A stretch of 64,000 nt of DNA, from NCBI GenBank assembly GCA_014529385.2, contig CM043967.1:3500001-3564000 (forward strand). The letters run 5' to 3'. The stretch comes from Adiantum capillus-veneris (Eukaryota; Streptophyta; Polypodiopsida; Polypodiales; Pteridaceae). The notes beneath the pieces were generated by a model, which was not told where the DNA came from, did no database searches, and worked only from the letters and a program-made list of their open reading frames with translations. The position numbers and the translations under genes were made by a program. Shown here piece after piece: positions 34,679 to 46,447 of this stretch (the first letter of the stretch is position 1; every line of letters begins with the position of its first letter).

Positions 34679-35378
34679 TGTAACGGGACGGGCACCATGT
34701 GCCAGTTGAAAGAGCAGACTGAGACAAATGTTTTGCACTTCTAACAACTCATCAGAAAGAAAGAGAGAATTCCACACGAGACATGGAGTGGCGGAGTTCC
34801 ACTCCCAGAGTGCAATGGCCCCAAACAATGGCGCCCCTTTCTTATATTGCTTCAACAAGGTACAACTTCTGTGGCTCTGCTCTGCATCCCCGGTAGGTAG
34901 AATGCCAGATAGAGAGCCCACATTACATATTTAAAGGCGCTAGGCCCATCCAAAGAAGTTACATGAAAAAATCTGAGTTCTAAAAGCATCTGGTCCCAAA
35001 AGCAAGCGCCCACAGGGTTGTCCGTAAACTATTGCCACGTCATCAGCTCTCAACGCAAATCACGGATTTTTGCACAGTAGACTGCCACGTTATCAGCTCC
35101 ATGCAATGAGTTTGTGAGAGAGTGTCCTACTTCATTGTATTATTTAGGCCCCTCGCCAAGGATCTATAAGTTGACTGGGGGTTAGGATTAAAAAACCTAA
35201 TTATTATTTGGGCCACTGGGCCAAACTTCATAAGTTGGAATTCGTTTTGTTTTTGTTTCTTCTGCTTCTTCTCTTAGGGTTCAAGCCCCTCGGCCGGAAT
35301 TTGCTGGTTGGCTAGGGTTAGGCTCAAGGAGTCCTAACCCTTTGGGTCTTCAATGGCTTGACACGTAAGTAGTATGTG
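34679..35378 (-). repeat. Gypsy remnant E, 3' LTR
   Basis: It starts TGTAACGGGAC and ends TGTGATG next to a C-rich run that is a polypurine tract on the minus strand (CAAGAAGGGGGGAC, about 35380-35393). It carries the TGGCGCCCCTTT block (34829-34840) at the same relative place as in elements C, D and F, and two GCCACGT(C/T)ATC motifs (35034 and 35090). It is clearly related to, but diverged from, those LTRs. Confidence 0.62.
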
Positions 35379-36069
35379 ATGTCCCCCCTTCTTGAAAGAA
35401 GAGTAATTGTCTGCGATTATATCTACAAAACAACTCAAGTGAGAGCAAATAAATATCCGAGGGTCATTCTGAGAGTCAATCGAGGGGTATGTCAATGCAC
35501 TAAAGTTACCCAGGAAATCTCACCCAATTAGGAATATTTAGTGGTTGGCAGATCAGGATGCAACAGAGATGATTATAGATGAACATAGAAACATATAGTT
35601 GCTGATAAACACTCCTCTCGCAAATAACCAAGAAGGTTCGGGCCATGAGATATTCAACGACTCCCTCATCGCTCCTCGCGCAAATAACCTAAAAAGGTCC
35701 AGACCATGAGATATAGATGCCTTTTACAACCAAACGCTCCCCAGACTGCAGCTTGTATCGCTTGGAGGTTCCGGTTCCAAGAGTGCAAGTAAACGTCCCC
35801 CAGACCACAAATAATTTCTCTTCAATACTCCTCTGGAAAAGCCCGAGCCATGAATAAAGCACATCTTTTCAATCACAATTTCCTCTTCAATACTTCTCCC
35901 AGGAAAGCCCGAGCCATGAGTATCCAAAGGTTTTTTAAAAGGTATTGAAACCAGCATCAAAACTAGAATCAAGCAATCTCAAATCGGCACCAAAACAAGT
36001 TCAAAACAGATTAATTCTATTTCAAACAGATTCTCAAGCAAAGTTCAGAAAGTGTCTAAGTACAAAGGA
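35379..36069 (-). other. Element E 3' untranslated region with tandem repeats
   Basis: Four diverged units, each with CTCCTC/CTTCTC and ending in CGRGCCATGA or CCAGACCATGA (about 35610-35660, 35670-35715, 35820-35860, 35895-35925), arranged as two tandem pairs. No coding similarity to integrase or RT is visible, so E has lost the pol region beyond protease. Confidence 0.5.
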
Positions 36070-36838
36070 ATGGGAAAATTTATTCAGGGTTCGTCTCTCT
36101 ACCGGCTTGTCTTGCTACATCAAAGTGATGGTACGGTTTTGGACTTGGATGGTCGTATCATTCTTGTCGTACCAAGGCATGCCCATAAGAGCATTGCAGC
36201 TGCCTAACTTCATAATGTGGAAGTCTACCTTTCCATGGTACCCTTGGATAGTGACCGTAAGAGAACGAATGAGGGGTGCATTTTTTTGTGTTTGTCTTGT
36301 GGTTAACTCGGCTTCAAGTTCTCCAACAAACTAGTCACACTCCAAGTCCATTTGCCTAAGAAAGTCTGGATGAATGAAACTTCTATAGGCTCTGCACAAT
36401 TCATTGTAACTTGGAAGATTTATGCCATAAACATCTAGAACAAGTCCAACCGTAGTTTTAGCTCTTTGAGCCGGAGGTTTTCTTGAGGTTCTATTTGTTG
36501 TCTGAGGAGGAGTTTGCTCTGAGGGTCTATCTGCTCTTTGAGGACATGTATAAAAATTATGTCGTGTTTGAAAATTTCCAAAAAATCGGCCGTCATGCAA
36601 TAGAGTTTCTCGTTGTTGTGGCGTTAAATAAGGCCTTTGTGTTGGACTTTCATGAGAATCTCGAGAATTTGTTTGATGTGGTCGAGGATTCTGATTATCT
36701 GTCGGTTGGTCTTCCATAATAAACTCTAGTCTTTCTTTCATAAGCTTGTATCCGATTGTAGCATGGTCCATAAGTTCTTGCATTATAGCAACTTGTTTGG
36801 GTAAACAATACTCCTGTAAGGATGATGGAACACAGTCC
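36070..36838 (-). pseudogene. Element E Gag C-terminus and protease, truncated
   Basis: From 36838 leftwards: IMQELMDHATIGYKLMKE (end of the Gag core), a Gln/Pro/Thr-rich linker, and a degenerate zinc knuckle (FFGNFQTRHNFYTC, cysteines largely lost). A protease-like segment follows: SFIHPDFLRQMDL, a stop at 36331, then VDFHIMKLGSCNALMGMPWYD. The residues where other elements have FD-x-x-A are ELCRA, so the catalytic Asp is absent. The right edge joins element C abruptly. Confidence 0.62.
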
Positions 36839-38095
36839 CAAGAAGCTTCTAACTTCATGGACATTCGTCAAATCGGGCCAATCACGGATAGTCTCTATCT
36901 TGGCCGGATCCATTTGCACTCCTGCTGCTGAGACAATGTGTCCCAAAAAGTGTATCTCTGGTAGGAAAAATTCGCTTTTCTTTGCATTAATCACTAACTT
37001 GTGATCTCGTAATGCATGAAAGACCTGAAGCAGATGATCTCTGTGTTCTGCCTCATTCTTGGAGAAAACAATGATATCATCAAAGAAAGTGCCAACAAAT
37101 AGCCTGTACTCTCGAAAAATCCTATCCATCATCCGGTTAAATGTCGCAGGAGCATTGGTTAAGCCAAAAGGCATCACCAAAAACTCAAATAACCCAAAAG
37201 TCGTTCAAAAAGCTGTCTTGTAGACGTGTCCCGACGTGATTCTGATCTGATGATATCCACTCTTCAAATCAATCCTGCTAAAGCACGAGGATCCCTGTAA
37301 TCTGTCGAGTATATCATCGATCCTAGGAATCGGAAATCTGTTCTTGATGGTGTTTTTGTTGAGAGCTCTATAATCGATGCACATTCTCCAAGATCCGTCT
37401 TTCTTCAAAACCAACAACACTGGAGAGCAATACGGTGAAGTACTAGGCTGGACAAGACCCTTTTCCAAGAGGTCTTTCACTTGGTTCATAATCTCTTCAT
37501 TCTGCGCTCGGCTCACACGGTAAGGTGGCCGGTTCAGTGGTGTGCTTCCAGGTATCAGATCAATGGTATGATCTTCAAGATGAGCAGGTGATAACTCGCC
37601 TGGTAGGCCCTCTGAGAAGCAATCGGCGTGAGAGTGGAGAAAATCTTGGCGTTCTTTATCAAGTTTAGACATATTTGTCCTATCCTTATCGCTCAGTTCT
37701 TTCATAAAGATTGAGTAAACAAACAGACTGGATTTCATTAATTTAGAAATGGCCGAAGTCGATACAATAGGGACAGACTCCCCCTTCAGTTTAATATCAA
37801 GTACAATGGTTCTGCCCTTCTCTATAGTCAATGTCGCTTTCCTCGCCCGATAATCGACCATGGCGTTGTTCTTGTGGTACCAGGGAATCCCTAAGAGAAC
37901 ATCACAACCTTCCAAAGGCATTGATGAAAAAGTCCTCATGCCCCAAATACCCCTGACAATGCAACCGAAGTTTGCCAATGACAGGTGTAATGGCTACGTC
38001 CCTGCCGGGTGCCGCTAGAACTACCTCCGCAAGTGGTCCCATCCGATCGGGAGTGATCTCGAGCCGCGCCGCCAATTCCGGTGAAATGAAGTTGG
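36839..38095 (-). pseudogene. pol: Element C protease (part) and RT, truncated
   Basis: Continuation of element C beyond the B1 insertion. Protease remainder: [82 protein letters not shown], the catalytic FFDD (about 37077-37088), LGHIVSAAGVQMDPAK and VRSFLGLC. It stops at 36839, where element E sequence begins, so RNase H, integrase and the 3' LTR are gone. A one-base lesion near 37205 splits the RT. It is useful as the undeleted reference for B1 and D. Confidence 0.85.
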
Positions 38096-38672
38096 TGTCA
38101 CAAAGTGATGACGTGGCGAACAGCAGAAACCCTAATTTCTGCCAGAAACCCTAAAATTCTTGCAAACCCTAATTTCTGCCAAAAACCCTAATTTCCGGAA
38201 ATCGCGGAGGCTATTAAATTTTTTTTATTTTTTATTTTTTATTTTCAATAGAAAGATGAGCGACGCAAATTTTGCTTTTTTCTCTACAATATGAGAAAGA
38301 GAGAGAGAATGCTTTTGCTTTCAAGTTTTGACTCTCTGTGAGAGAGAGAGAGAGCAATTGCTTTTGATTTGAAGCTTTTGGGGCTCTGCTTTTGGACATC
38401 TCTTGTAACCTTTAAATTAGTGGTGAGGGCCTCACTTCTCAGAGCATCTGGACGCAGAGTCTGAGAGTGAAACCCTAGCCACTCTCTTGTACTTCGATCT
38501 GATTAATATAAAAAGAAATACCGAAAGGGGCGCCAGTCTTTGGGGCCAATATCTCTAGGCACGGAACTCCGCCGGGCCAGTGCAAATCTACTTTGATCTG
38601 TGAATTGTTTTGAAGTGGTTATTTGGTGTTGTCGTGGTTGATTCTTGACTTGGAGTGTCCAAGTCTGTTACA
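38096..38672 (+). repeat. B1 5' LTR (577 bp)
   Basis: TGTCACAAAGTG to GTCTGTTACA. Order: TGACGTGGC (38109-38117), four AAACCCTAA telo-box motifs (about 38125-38193), T/A-rich stretch, (GA)n, TTTAAA, then the reverse complement of the TGGCGCCCCTTT block (about 38526-38537). Confidence 0.95.
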
Positions 38673-38673
38673 G

Positions 38674-38685
38674 TGGTATCAGAGC
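38674..38685 (+). promoter_or_regulatory. B1 primer-binding site
   Basis: TGGTATCAGAGC one base after the 5' LTR. Confidence 0.93.
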
Positions 38686-38741
38686 ACGGCCAATTTCTCT
38701 TCTACGGGAAATCCGATCCCCGAATTTTTTCCGCGGCACCT

Positions 38742-40332
38742 ATGGCTTCAGGCAATGATTAGTTGACTCTCTCTGCATGTGGAGATGCGGGCAGGGATCA
38801 CAACGAAGATTCCGGCACGGAGTATGGCCCGCCTCGGCCTACTCAGGCGGAGCGGCGAGAGATGGAGCGTCGCCAGTTGATCGGCGATGCAATAAAGATG
38901 ATGCTCAATTTTGCCAAGGACCCGAAGATGGCCAAATATATGAACCAGACCTCTTTGGAAGAGGTACAGATGGAGTGGCAAAGGACCACAACACCAGTCC
39001 CGAAACCCGCTCTCAAGAAACCTTCTGCCTCCAAGAAATATACGGTGAAGGAACTGGAGAACGTGGTTGATGCACGGATTGCTCAGCTTTTCGACGTGCA
39101 AAAAGCACGGCAAAAAGCAGAAGAAAGGCACTAACTTCCCGGGATATTTGGGCCGTCGGTCGACATTTGACAAGGCAAAGAAGTTGAAGAAGCGCGTCAA
39201 GTTTGAAGACCTACCTAGTTCTTCTTCTTCTTCTTCTGACAGTTCTTCTAGCTCTTCAGACTCGAGCGAACAAGACAGGAAAAGCAAAAAGCGAAGCAAG
39301 AAACAACGCTTCGGAAAGGGCAAGAAAAAGGCAAGGAAGTCTAAGTCTTGCCCAGTGAGCGACACTTCTACAGAGGACTCGTCTACGGACAGTTCAGACT
39401 CTGACAACGGAAGCTTTTATGCGAAAAAGAAGAATTTTTACAAAGCCAACCAGTATGACTTTCTCGAAGATAAAAGCAAGAAAGTCCGAGAGTTTAAGGA
39501 AGGTGGCCACTCGATCAAGTTTGATACTTTTTCAGGATCCTCAGATGCTTCGAAGGCTTTGTCTTTTATACAGCAGTTTGACATCGCTTTCGCGGGAGGA
39601 CGCTATTCAGAGCACTCCAAGATTCGGAGAGTTGCCTCTTATTTTAAGGGGAATGCTCGTACTTGGTGGTCCACGCTTCTCTTAAGCAAGACTGTGCCGG
39701 TTACATGGCTGAAATTCAAGAGGCTTTTTATTTCTTCTTGGTTGACTCAAGAGTTTGAGCGAGATATACGAGCTGCTTGGAACCATCTCCGGATGACCAA
39801 GAGCGATACAGTGAATTCTTACTGTGAGATTCTGGAGCTCTTTTCTACCCGCCTCTTCATTCAAGAAGATCTCATTCAGAGAACAGATTGAGCGGTTTAC
39901 CTTGGGTCTATCTACAGAGATCCGAGATCACTGCTTGGAACAGAAGTCAGCTTCTATTTAGGAGTTGATGAGTCATGCGAAGCGGGGCTTTGCCATTCAC
40001 TCTGGCAGTCTGACCTACCCCACAGATGAGGCCATGACACAACGAGCCGAACAGACTTCTGGGAATGAAAGTAGAAAGAAAAAGAGCAACCCACAGAAAA
40101 AGGATGCACGACCCAAGCTTACTCATGAGGAGAGAGCTCGCTTCATCAGAGAGGGGAAGTGCTTTGGATGCGGGGAACATGGACATATCTCCGCAAAGTG
40201 CCCTAGAAAGGCACAGAAAGAACAAAATGATAAAGACGACGACAGGCCTGAGAGTTCGAGAGCAGCTGAGGAACGTGGCAAAAAAGGAAAGCAGAACTGG
40301 TACCACATGGCGTGGGACCTCCATCGAATCTA
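38742..40332 (+). pseudogene. gag: B1 Gag, broken
   Basis: ATG 38742 (MASGND) is followed by TAG at 38760-38762; D and C have CAG there. A conserved N-terminal helix region (RRQLIGDAIKMMLNFAKDPK) follows. After a frameshift near 39105 comes a Ser-run/Lys-rich region (SSSSSSSDSSSSSSD, KKRSKKQRFGKGKKKARKSK), then the Gag core (SFIQQFDIAFAGGRYSEHSK, ARTWWSTLLLSK). A one-base deletion near 39828 shifts frame; the core resumes (FTLGLSTEIRDHCLEQ) and ends with zinc knuckle CFGCGEHGHISAKC (40161-40202). Confidence 0.88.
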
Positions 40333-42240
40333 ATGAATGAAAGTACAAACTTTGCCGCTTTTGGGGCAAAGTGAAGGATCAAGAAGCTCTTTTGAAGGAG
40401 CCAAGGCCAACTTCTTTTCACTTGGAATTGGCGGCTCGATTTGGAAATTACGCGCGACAGACTGACGCCACAGGCGGAGGTAGTTCGATTGGCACCCGGA
40501 TGGGATGTTGTCAATACACCGAGCATTGGCAAACTTCGTTTGCAATGACAGGGGTGTTCAGGGCACGCGAGTGACGTTCTACTCAGGATCTCTTGGTACC
40601 ACAAGAACTACGCCGTTGTTGACTACCGGGCCGAGAAAGTGACTTTGATAAATGAAGGGCTTAGAGATTATACTTGATGAACTTCAGTTTCTTACTCATT
40701 CTTTTGGGAGAGAACTGAACGATGGATAAAGGTTGAATATGTTTTGACCTGATCAAAAGAACGCCAAGATTTTTCTCCACACTCATGCCGATTGCTTGTC
40801 AGAGGGCCTGAAGATCAAACCATTGATCTGATACCTGGAAGCACGCCACCGAATCGGCCACCTTATCGTGTGAGCCGAGTACAGAATGAAAAGATTATGA
40901 ACCCAGTGAAAGACCTCTTGGAATAGGGTCTTGTCCAGCCTAGTACTTCACCGTATTGCTCTCCAGTGTTGTTGGTTTTGAAGAAAGATGGATCTTGGAG
41001 AATGTGCATCGATTATAGCGCTCTCAACAAAATCACCATCAAGAACAGATTTCCGATTCCTAGGATCGATGATATACTCGACAAGTTACAGGGATCCTCG
41101 TGCTTTAGCAGGATTGACTTGAAGAGTGGATATCATCAGATCAGGATAGCGCCAGGAGATGTCTACAAGATAGCTTTTCGGACGACTTTTGGGTTATTTG
41201 AGTTTTTGGTGATGCATTTTGGCTTAACCAATGCTCCTGCGACATTTAACCGGATGATGGACAGGATTTTTCGAGAATACAGGCTATTTGTTGGCACTTT
41301 CTTTGACTACATCATTGTTTTCTCCAAGAATGAGGCAGAACAGAGAGATCATTTGCTTCATGTCTTTCAGGCATTACGAGATCACACATTAGTGATTAAT
41401 GAAAAGAAAAGTGAATTTTTCCTACCAGAGATACACTTTTTGGGACACATTATGTCAGCAACAGCAGGAGTGCAAATGGACCCGGCCAAAATAGAGACTA
41501 TCCGTGATTGGCCCGATTTGAGGAATGTCCATGAAGTTAGAAGCTTCTTGGGACTGTGTTTGTACTACGGGCGGTTCATACGAAAGTTTGCAGAGGTTGC
41601 TTCCCCTTTGCATACCTTGACACAGAAAGGAGTACCTTTTCCGTGGGGACCCACAGAGGTGACTGCCTTTCGGACATTGAAAGAGAAATTGACTACGGGA
41701 CTTATTTTGACTTTGCCAGACTTGCAAAAGTCATTTGAAGTATATTGTGATGGTTGTGGTCGTAGTCTGGGTACGGTCTTGATGCAAGAAGGCCATGTTA
41801 TAGCTTACGAGGCTCTAGGCTGGAGATGACAGCACAGATTTATGAGAAAGAGCTATTGGCGGTTATCCATGCTCTTACTCAGTGGCGGCATTACCTACTC
41901 GGAGCGGATTTTACTGTCTTTACAGACCATCAGAGTTTCCGCTACTTCTTGTCATAGAAGCAGCTTTCGGAAAAGCAGATACGGTGGGCGAACATCTTGT
42001 CACAGTTGCACTTCCAGATTGTCCATGTGCAGGGACAAAAGAATGTGGTGGCAGATGCTTTGTCTCGGAAACCGTTGGTTCTGGCTATTTCCGCGATACA
42101 TCATAGGAGCTTCGAGGATATGGTCGATCAGTATGCCACATATACAGATTTTGCAGATATTTTCACACGGATACGGGATGGGGAGACAGTAGCTAGATAC
42201 TCCCTTCGGGAAGGCTACTTGATGAAAAAGACTATGTTGT
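40333..42240 (+). pseudogene. pol: B1 protease remnant, RT and RNase H
   Basis: The protease region (40333-40800) is compressed by deletions relative to C and lacks the active-site segment. The RT is open from 40966 to about 41800 ([32 protein letters not shown]). The catalytic motif reads FFDY (about 41299-41310) instead of FFDD, a loss of the second metal-binding Asp. RNase H continues after a frameshift (CDGCGRSLGTVLMQEG, YEKELLAVI in frames near 41740-41870, ending DALSRKPLVLA near 42080). Confidence 0.85.
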
Positions 42241-43430
42241 GCGTTACATAAACGTTGAGGGAAAAGGTTATGACTGAATGCCACTGTCCACCTTTTACGG
42301 GTCACTGCGGCATTGCTACCACCATGAAAGGGGTAGAGAGATACTTCTTTTGGCCGTGACTCAAAAAGGACGTGGAAGAGTTGTGCGCAGTATGCCAGAA
42401 GGTCAAGTTTGACAGGCATAAGGCACAGGGATTGTTACACCCTTTACCATACCCACCCGCCCCTGGGAAAGTATTGAAATGGATTTCATTCTTGATCTCC
42501 CGATTACACAGAATGATCACGATGATTTTCCGATTACATGGCACGTCTGAGACGATTGTCTCCGACAGATACTCCAGATTTATGAGTTTGTTTTGGAAGG
42601 CAATTTGGGAGAACATTGGCACGCGGTTGCAGTTCTCGTCATGTTCCACTTGCAAACTGACGGGCAATCAGAGATTGTCAATTCAGTGATTTAGATTTAT
42701 TGAAGTCTTGTATCTCGGATCGGAGGACTCAATGGGATAAGAACTTACCTTTGGTGGAATTTGCCTACAATAACACGATACACTCTTCGACGGGGAAGAC
42801 GCCATATGAGATTGTTAAAAGTGCTGCGAAGGTTCCATCCTTCCTGAGCACGAAAGATTAGATATTTGAAGCGGATGAATATTCGCGAGATTTGGATACG
42901 GCTTTTGCCAAGGTTCGCGAGACTTTGCAGGAGTCTCAAGAACGACAGAAAAAGGCAGCGGATCGCCATTGTCGCGACTTGAAACTGAAGGAGGATGATT
43001 GGGTGCTCTTACTTTTGAGAAGGCACGCCTAAGAAAGAAAAAGGGAAAGGAGAGGCTTTTTCCAAAGCTTAGTATGCGATACTACGGACCTTTCCAGATC
43101 ACTGACAAGATAAATGATGTCTCCTTCCGATTGAAACTGCCAGATACTTGGAGGATTCACAATGCATTGCATGTGAGTCTCTTGAAACCTGTTAAGGGTG
43201 ATGTGCCTGATGATGGGGAGCCTGATGAGCAACCCGAAGTGGAAGAAAACGAGGAGATCCTTGTTCCTGAACAGATTTTGGCACATAATGATACGAAGAA
43301 AGGTAAAGTCCGAAGGCGGTTCTTGGTTAAGTTCAAGAACTTTCCCGCATTTGATGCGAAGTGGATGGAGGAGGAGGACCTAGCAGATACTCCTCAGATT
43401 GTGAAACTTTACCTCGATGTTTTGGTTTAG
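42241..43430 (+). pseudogene. pol: B1 integrase and chromodomain-like tail, internally deleted
   Basis: Zinc-finger end CAVCQKVKFDR (about 42385-42420), then the core start at 42480 (a MDFI-like reading in one frame). The sequence jumps from NDHD straight to FRLHGT (near 42512-42545), removing the segment between the first and second catalytic Asp. SDRYSRFMSLFW follows, and further frame changes at 42640 and 43010. The C-terminal part 42999-43430 is open: GPFQITDKI, HNALHVSLLKP, RRRFLVKFKNFPAFDAKWMEEEDL. Confidence 0.85.
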
Positions 43431-44005
43431 CATAGTCTACTCCAAACGGAACCCAGAATTCAGCTTGGCTGGAGATCTGGTGCAGTGGGATGCACAAGAG
43501 GGGAGTCACTCCGCTCCCTTGTCAACAGATGCCTCGATGTTGATACTAAAGTCACTGATGTCTCTTTGAGCTTCAGGGATACTAAGAACTGACAATATTC
43601 TGCTGGATGACTTTATGAAATGGAATTCCTGATTATGATACTGATTTGTTCTTGACTTCTTGTGAGTGCAGGAACTGATAGCCGAAATTACTGCAGCATT
43701 TTGGTCTGATTGATCTCGAATAGACATGGTTGCAATAGGGGTTAGTCAATCGGACATCGATGAGGTTCCGATTGGACCTAGATATGATTGCTAGCTACAT
43801 TGCTGATACATAATGGTCTAAGATCCGAATGAATGTTGAATGTCATGTGATGTCGTTTGATGTGACTGTCGATTTTGTACATATGCTAGATGTGTGTTCC
43901 TATTACGTAGGTACTATCAGTCAGTGTCTGCTAAGACGGTTTATGGCTTTTGTCGGTTTTGCAGGCGTAATCGCGGTCAATTACAATGCTTTCAAGAGGG
44001 GGGTA
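43431..44005 (+). other. B1 3' untranslated region and polypurine tract
   Basis: About 560 bases without a frame, matched by 46998-47602 in D on the other strand. The polypurine tract TTCAAGAGGGGGGTA (43991-44005) abuts the 3' LTR. Confidence 0.8.
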
Positions 44006-44550
44006 TGTCACAAAGTGATGACGTGGTGGACAGCAGAAACCCTAATTTTTGCCAAAAACCCTAAAATTCTTGCAAACCCTAAGTTCTGCCAAAAACCCTA
44101 ATTTTCGGAAATCGCAGAGGCTATTAAAAAAAATTTTAAAAAATCTTATTTTTTTTTTAGAAAGATGAGCGACGCAAATTTTGCTTTTTCTCTACAATAT
44201 GAGAAAGAGAGAGAGAATGCTTTTGCTTTCAAGTTTTGACTCTCTGTGAGAGAGAGAGAGCAACTGCTTTTGGACATCCCTTGTAACCTTTAAATTAGTG
44301 GTGAGGGTCTTACTTCTCAGAGCATTTGGACGCAGAGTCTGAGAGTGAAACCCTAGCCACTCTCTTGTACTTTGATCTGATTAATATAAAAAGAAATACC
44401 GAAAGGGGCGCTAGTCTTTGGGGCCAATATCTCTAGGCACGGAACTCCGCCGGGCCAGTGCAAATCTATTGTGATCTGTGAATTGTTTTGAAGTGGTTAT
44501 TTGGTGCTATCGCGGTTGATTCTTGACTTGGAGTGTCCAAGTTTGTTACA
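44006..44550 (+). repeat. B1 3' LTR (545 bp)
   Basis: Collinear with the 5' LTR with substitutions and a deletion of about 30 bases in the (GA)/CTTTTG region. Four telo-box-like motifs at about 44036-44103, one with a base change. Confidence 0.95.
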
Positions 44551-44555
44551 GTTGG

Positions 44556-46252
44556 CCTTGGCTTCTCCATCAAAGAAGATCAGGGCCTCTTGGTCTTTCA
44601 CTTTGCCCCAAGCTTGGCAAAGTTCTGTACTCTCATCCATGGTGTTGGGATCGGTATCCGAACAATCTGGAACTAGTCTTGTTTTCATCTTGCCTTTTCT
44701 TCCACGTTCCTCAGCTGCTCTCGAACTCTCAGGTCTGTCGTTGTCCTTGTCATTCTGTTCTTTCTGTGCCTTTTTAGGGCACTTCGCGGAGATATGTCCA
44801 TGTTTCCCGCATCCAAAGCAATTCCCCTCCCTGATGAAGCGAGCTCTCTCCTCAGGAGTAAGCTTGGGTCGTGCATCCTTCCTTTCTGGGTTGCTCTTTC
44901 TCTTTCTACTTTCATTCGCTGAAGTCTGTTTGGCTCGTTGTGTCATGACCTCATCGGTGGGGTAGGTCAGACTGCCATAGTGAATGGCAAAACCCCGCTT
45001 CGCATGACTCATCAACTCCTGAGTAGAAGCTGACTTCTATTCCAAGCAGTGATCTCGGATCCCTGTAGGTAGACCCAAGGTAAACAGCTCGATCTGTTCT
45101 CTGAATGAGATCTTCTTGAATGAAGAGGCGGGTAAAAAAGAGCTCGAGAATCTCTCGCAATAAGCATCCACTGTATCTCTCTTGGTCATCCGAAGATGGT
45201 TCCAAGCAGCTCGTATATCGCGTTCATACTCTTGCGTCAGCCAAGAAGAAATAAAAAGCTTCTTAAATTTCAGCCATTTAACTGACGCAGTCTTGTTTAA
45301 AAGAAGCGTGGACCACCAAGTTCGAGCATTCCCCTTAAAGTAAGAGGCAGCTCTCCGAATCTTGGAGTGCTCTGAGTAGCGTCCTCCCGCGAAAGCGATG
45401 TCAAACTGCTGCATAAAAGACAAAGCCTTCCAAGCATCTTTGTATCCTGAAAAAGTGTCAAATTTGATCGACTATCTACCTTCCTTAAACTCTCGGACTT
45501 TCTTGCTTTTATCTTCCAGAAAGTCATACTGGTTGGCTTTATAAAAATTCTTCTTGTTCTCATAAAAGTTGCCGTCATCTTAGTCTGAACTGTTTGTAGA
45601 CGAGTCCTTTGTAGAACTGTCACTCACTGCGCTAGATTTAGACTTCTTTGCCTTTTTCTTGCCCTTTCTGAAGCGTTTCTTGCTTGGCTTTTTGCCTTTT
45701 CTGTCTTCTTCGCTCGAATCTGAAGAGCTAGAAGAACTGTCAAAAGAAGAAGACGAAAAAGAATTGGGTACTCCTTCAAACCAAACACGCTTCTTCTGTT
45801 TCTTTGCTTTGTCAAATGTCGACTGACGACCCAAATAACCCGGGAAGTCAATGCCTTTCTTCTGCTTTTTGCCGTGCTTTTTAGCTTTGTTCTGCGTGTC
45901 AAAAAGCTGAGCAATCCATGCATCAACCACCTCTTTTAATTCCTTCTCTGAATATTTCTTGTGAGCAGAAAGGTTTCTTGAGAGCGGGTTTCGGGGGTGG
46001 TGTTGTGGTTTTCTGCCACTGCTCGTGCACTTCCTGAAAAGAAGTCTTGCTTGTATATTTTGCCAATTTCGGATCCTTTGCAAAACTGAGCATCATCTTT
46101 GTCGCATCGCCGATCAATTGACGACGCTTCATCTCTCGTTGCTCCACCTCAGCAGGCCGAGGCGGGCCATACTCTCTGCCGGAATCTCCGTTGTGATCCC
46201 TGCCCGCATCTCCGGATGTAGAGGGAGTCGACTGATCCTTGCATGAAGCCAT
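44556..46252 (-). pseudogene. gag: Element C Gag and protease start
   Basis: ATG at 46252 (MASCKDQSTPSTSGDAG). A frameshift near 45960 is followed by HKKYSEKELKEVVDAWIAQLF and the Ser-rich/Lys-rich region (SSSSSFDSSSSSSDSSEEDRK). A stop at 45580 precedes the Gag core (45423-45037: MQQFDIAFAGGRYSEHSKIR, ARTWWSTLL). Zinc knuckle CFGCGKHGHISAKC at about 44805-44846. The frame continues into protease as ALIFFDGEAKAN at 44556-44594, where B1 interrupts it. The Gag and protease domains appear fused in one frame. The active-site Asp is present but the usual S/T-G is not. Confidence 0.85.
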
Positions 46253-46309
46253 AGGTGCCGCGGAAAAAAAAATTGGGATCAGATTTCTCGTAGAAGAGAA
46301 ATCGGCCGT

Positions 46310-46321
46310 GCTCTGATACCA
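46310..46321 (-). promoter_or_regulatory. Element C primer-binding site
   Basis: The complement reads TGGTATCAGAGC, one base from the LTR start at 46323. Confidence 0.92.
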
Positions 46322-46322
46322 C

Positions 46323-46447
46323 TGTAACAGACTTGACACTGCAAGTCAAGAATCAATCACGACAGCACCAAATAACCACTTCAAAACAATTCCCAGTTCA
46401 CAATAGATTTGCACTGGCCTGGCGGAGTTCCGTGCCTAGAGATATTG
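46323..46447 (-). repeat. Element C 5' LTR, inner part
   Basis: TGTAACAGACTTG to GATATTG, interrupted by element D. It continues at 52940. Confidence 0.93.

Larger units (their letters stand above)
38096..44550 (+). mobile_element. Gypsy element B1, nested in C (opposite orientation)
   Basis: LTRs 38096-38672 and 44006-44550. Perfect 5-bp duplication GTTGG at 38091-38095 and 44551-44555. It is the same family as C and D. Gag, RT, RNase H and integrase are recognisable but broken, and several deletions are shared exactly with D. Confidence 0.95.
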
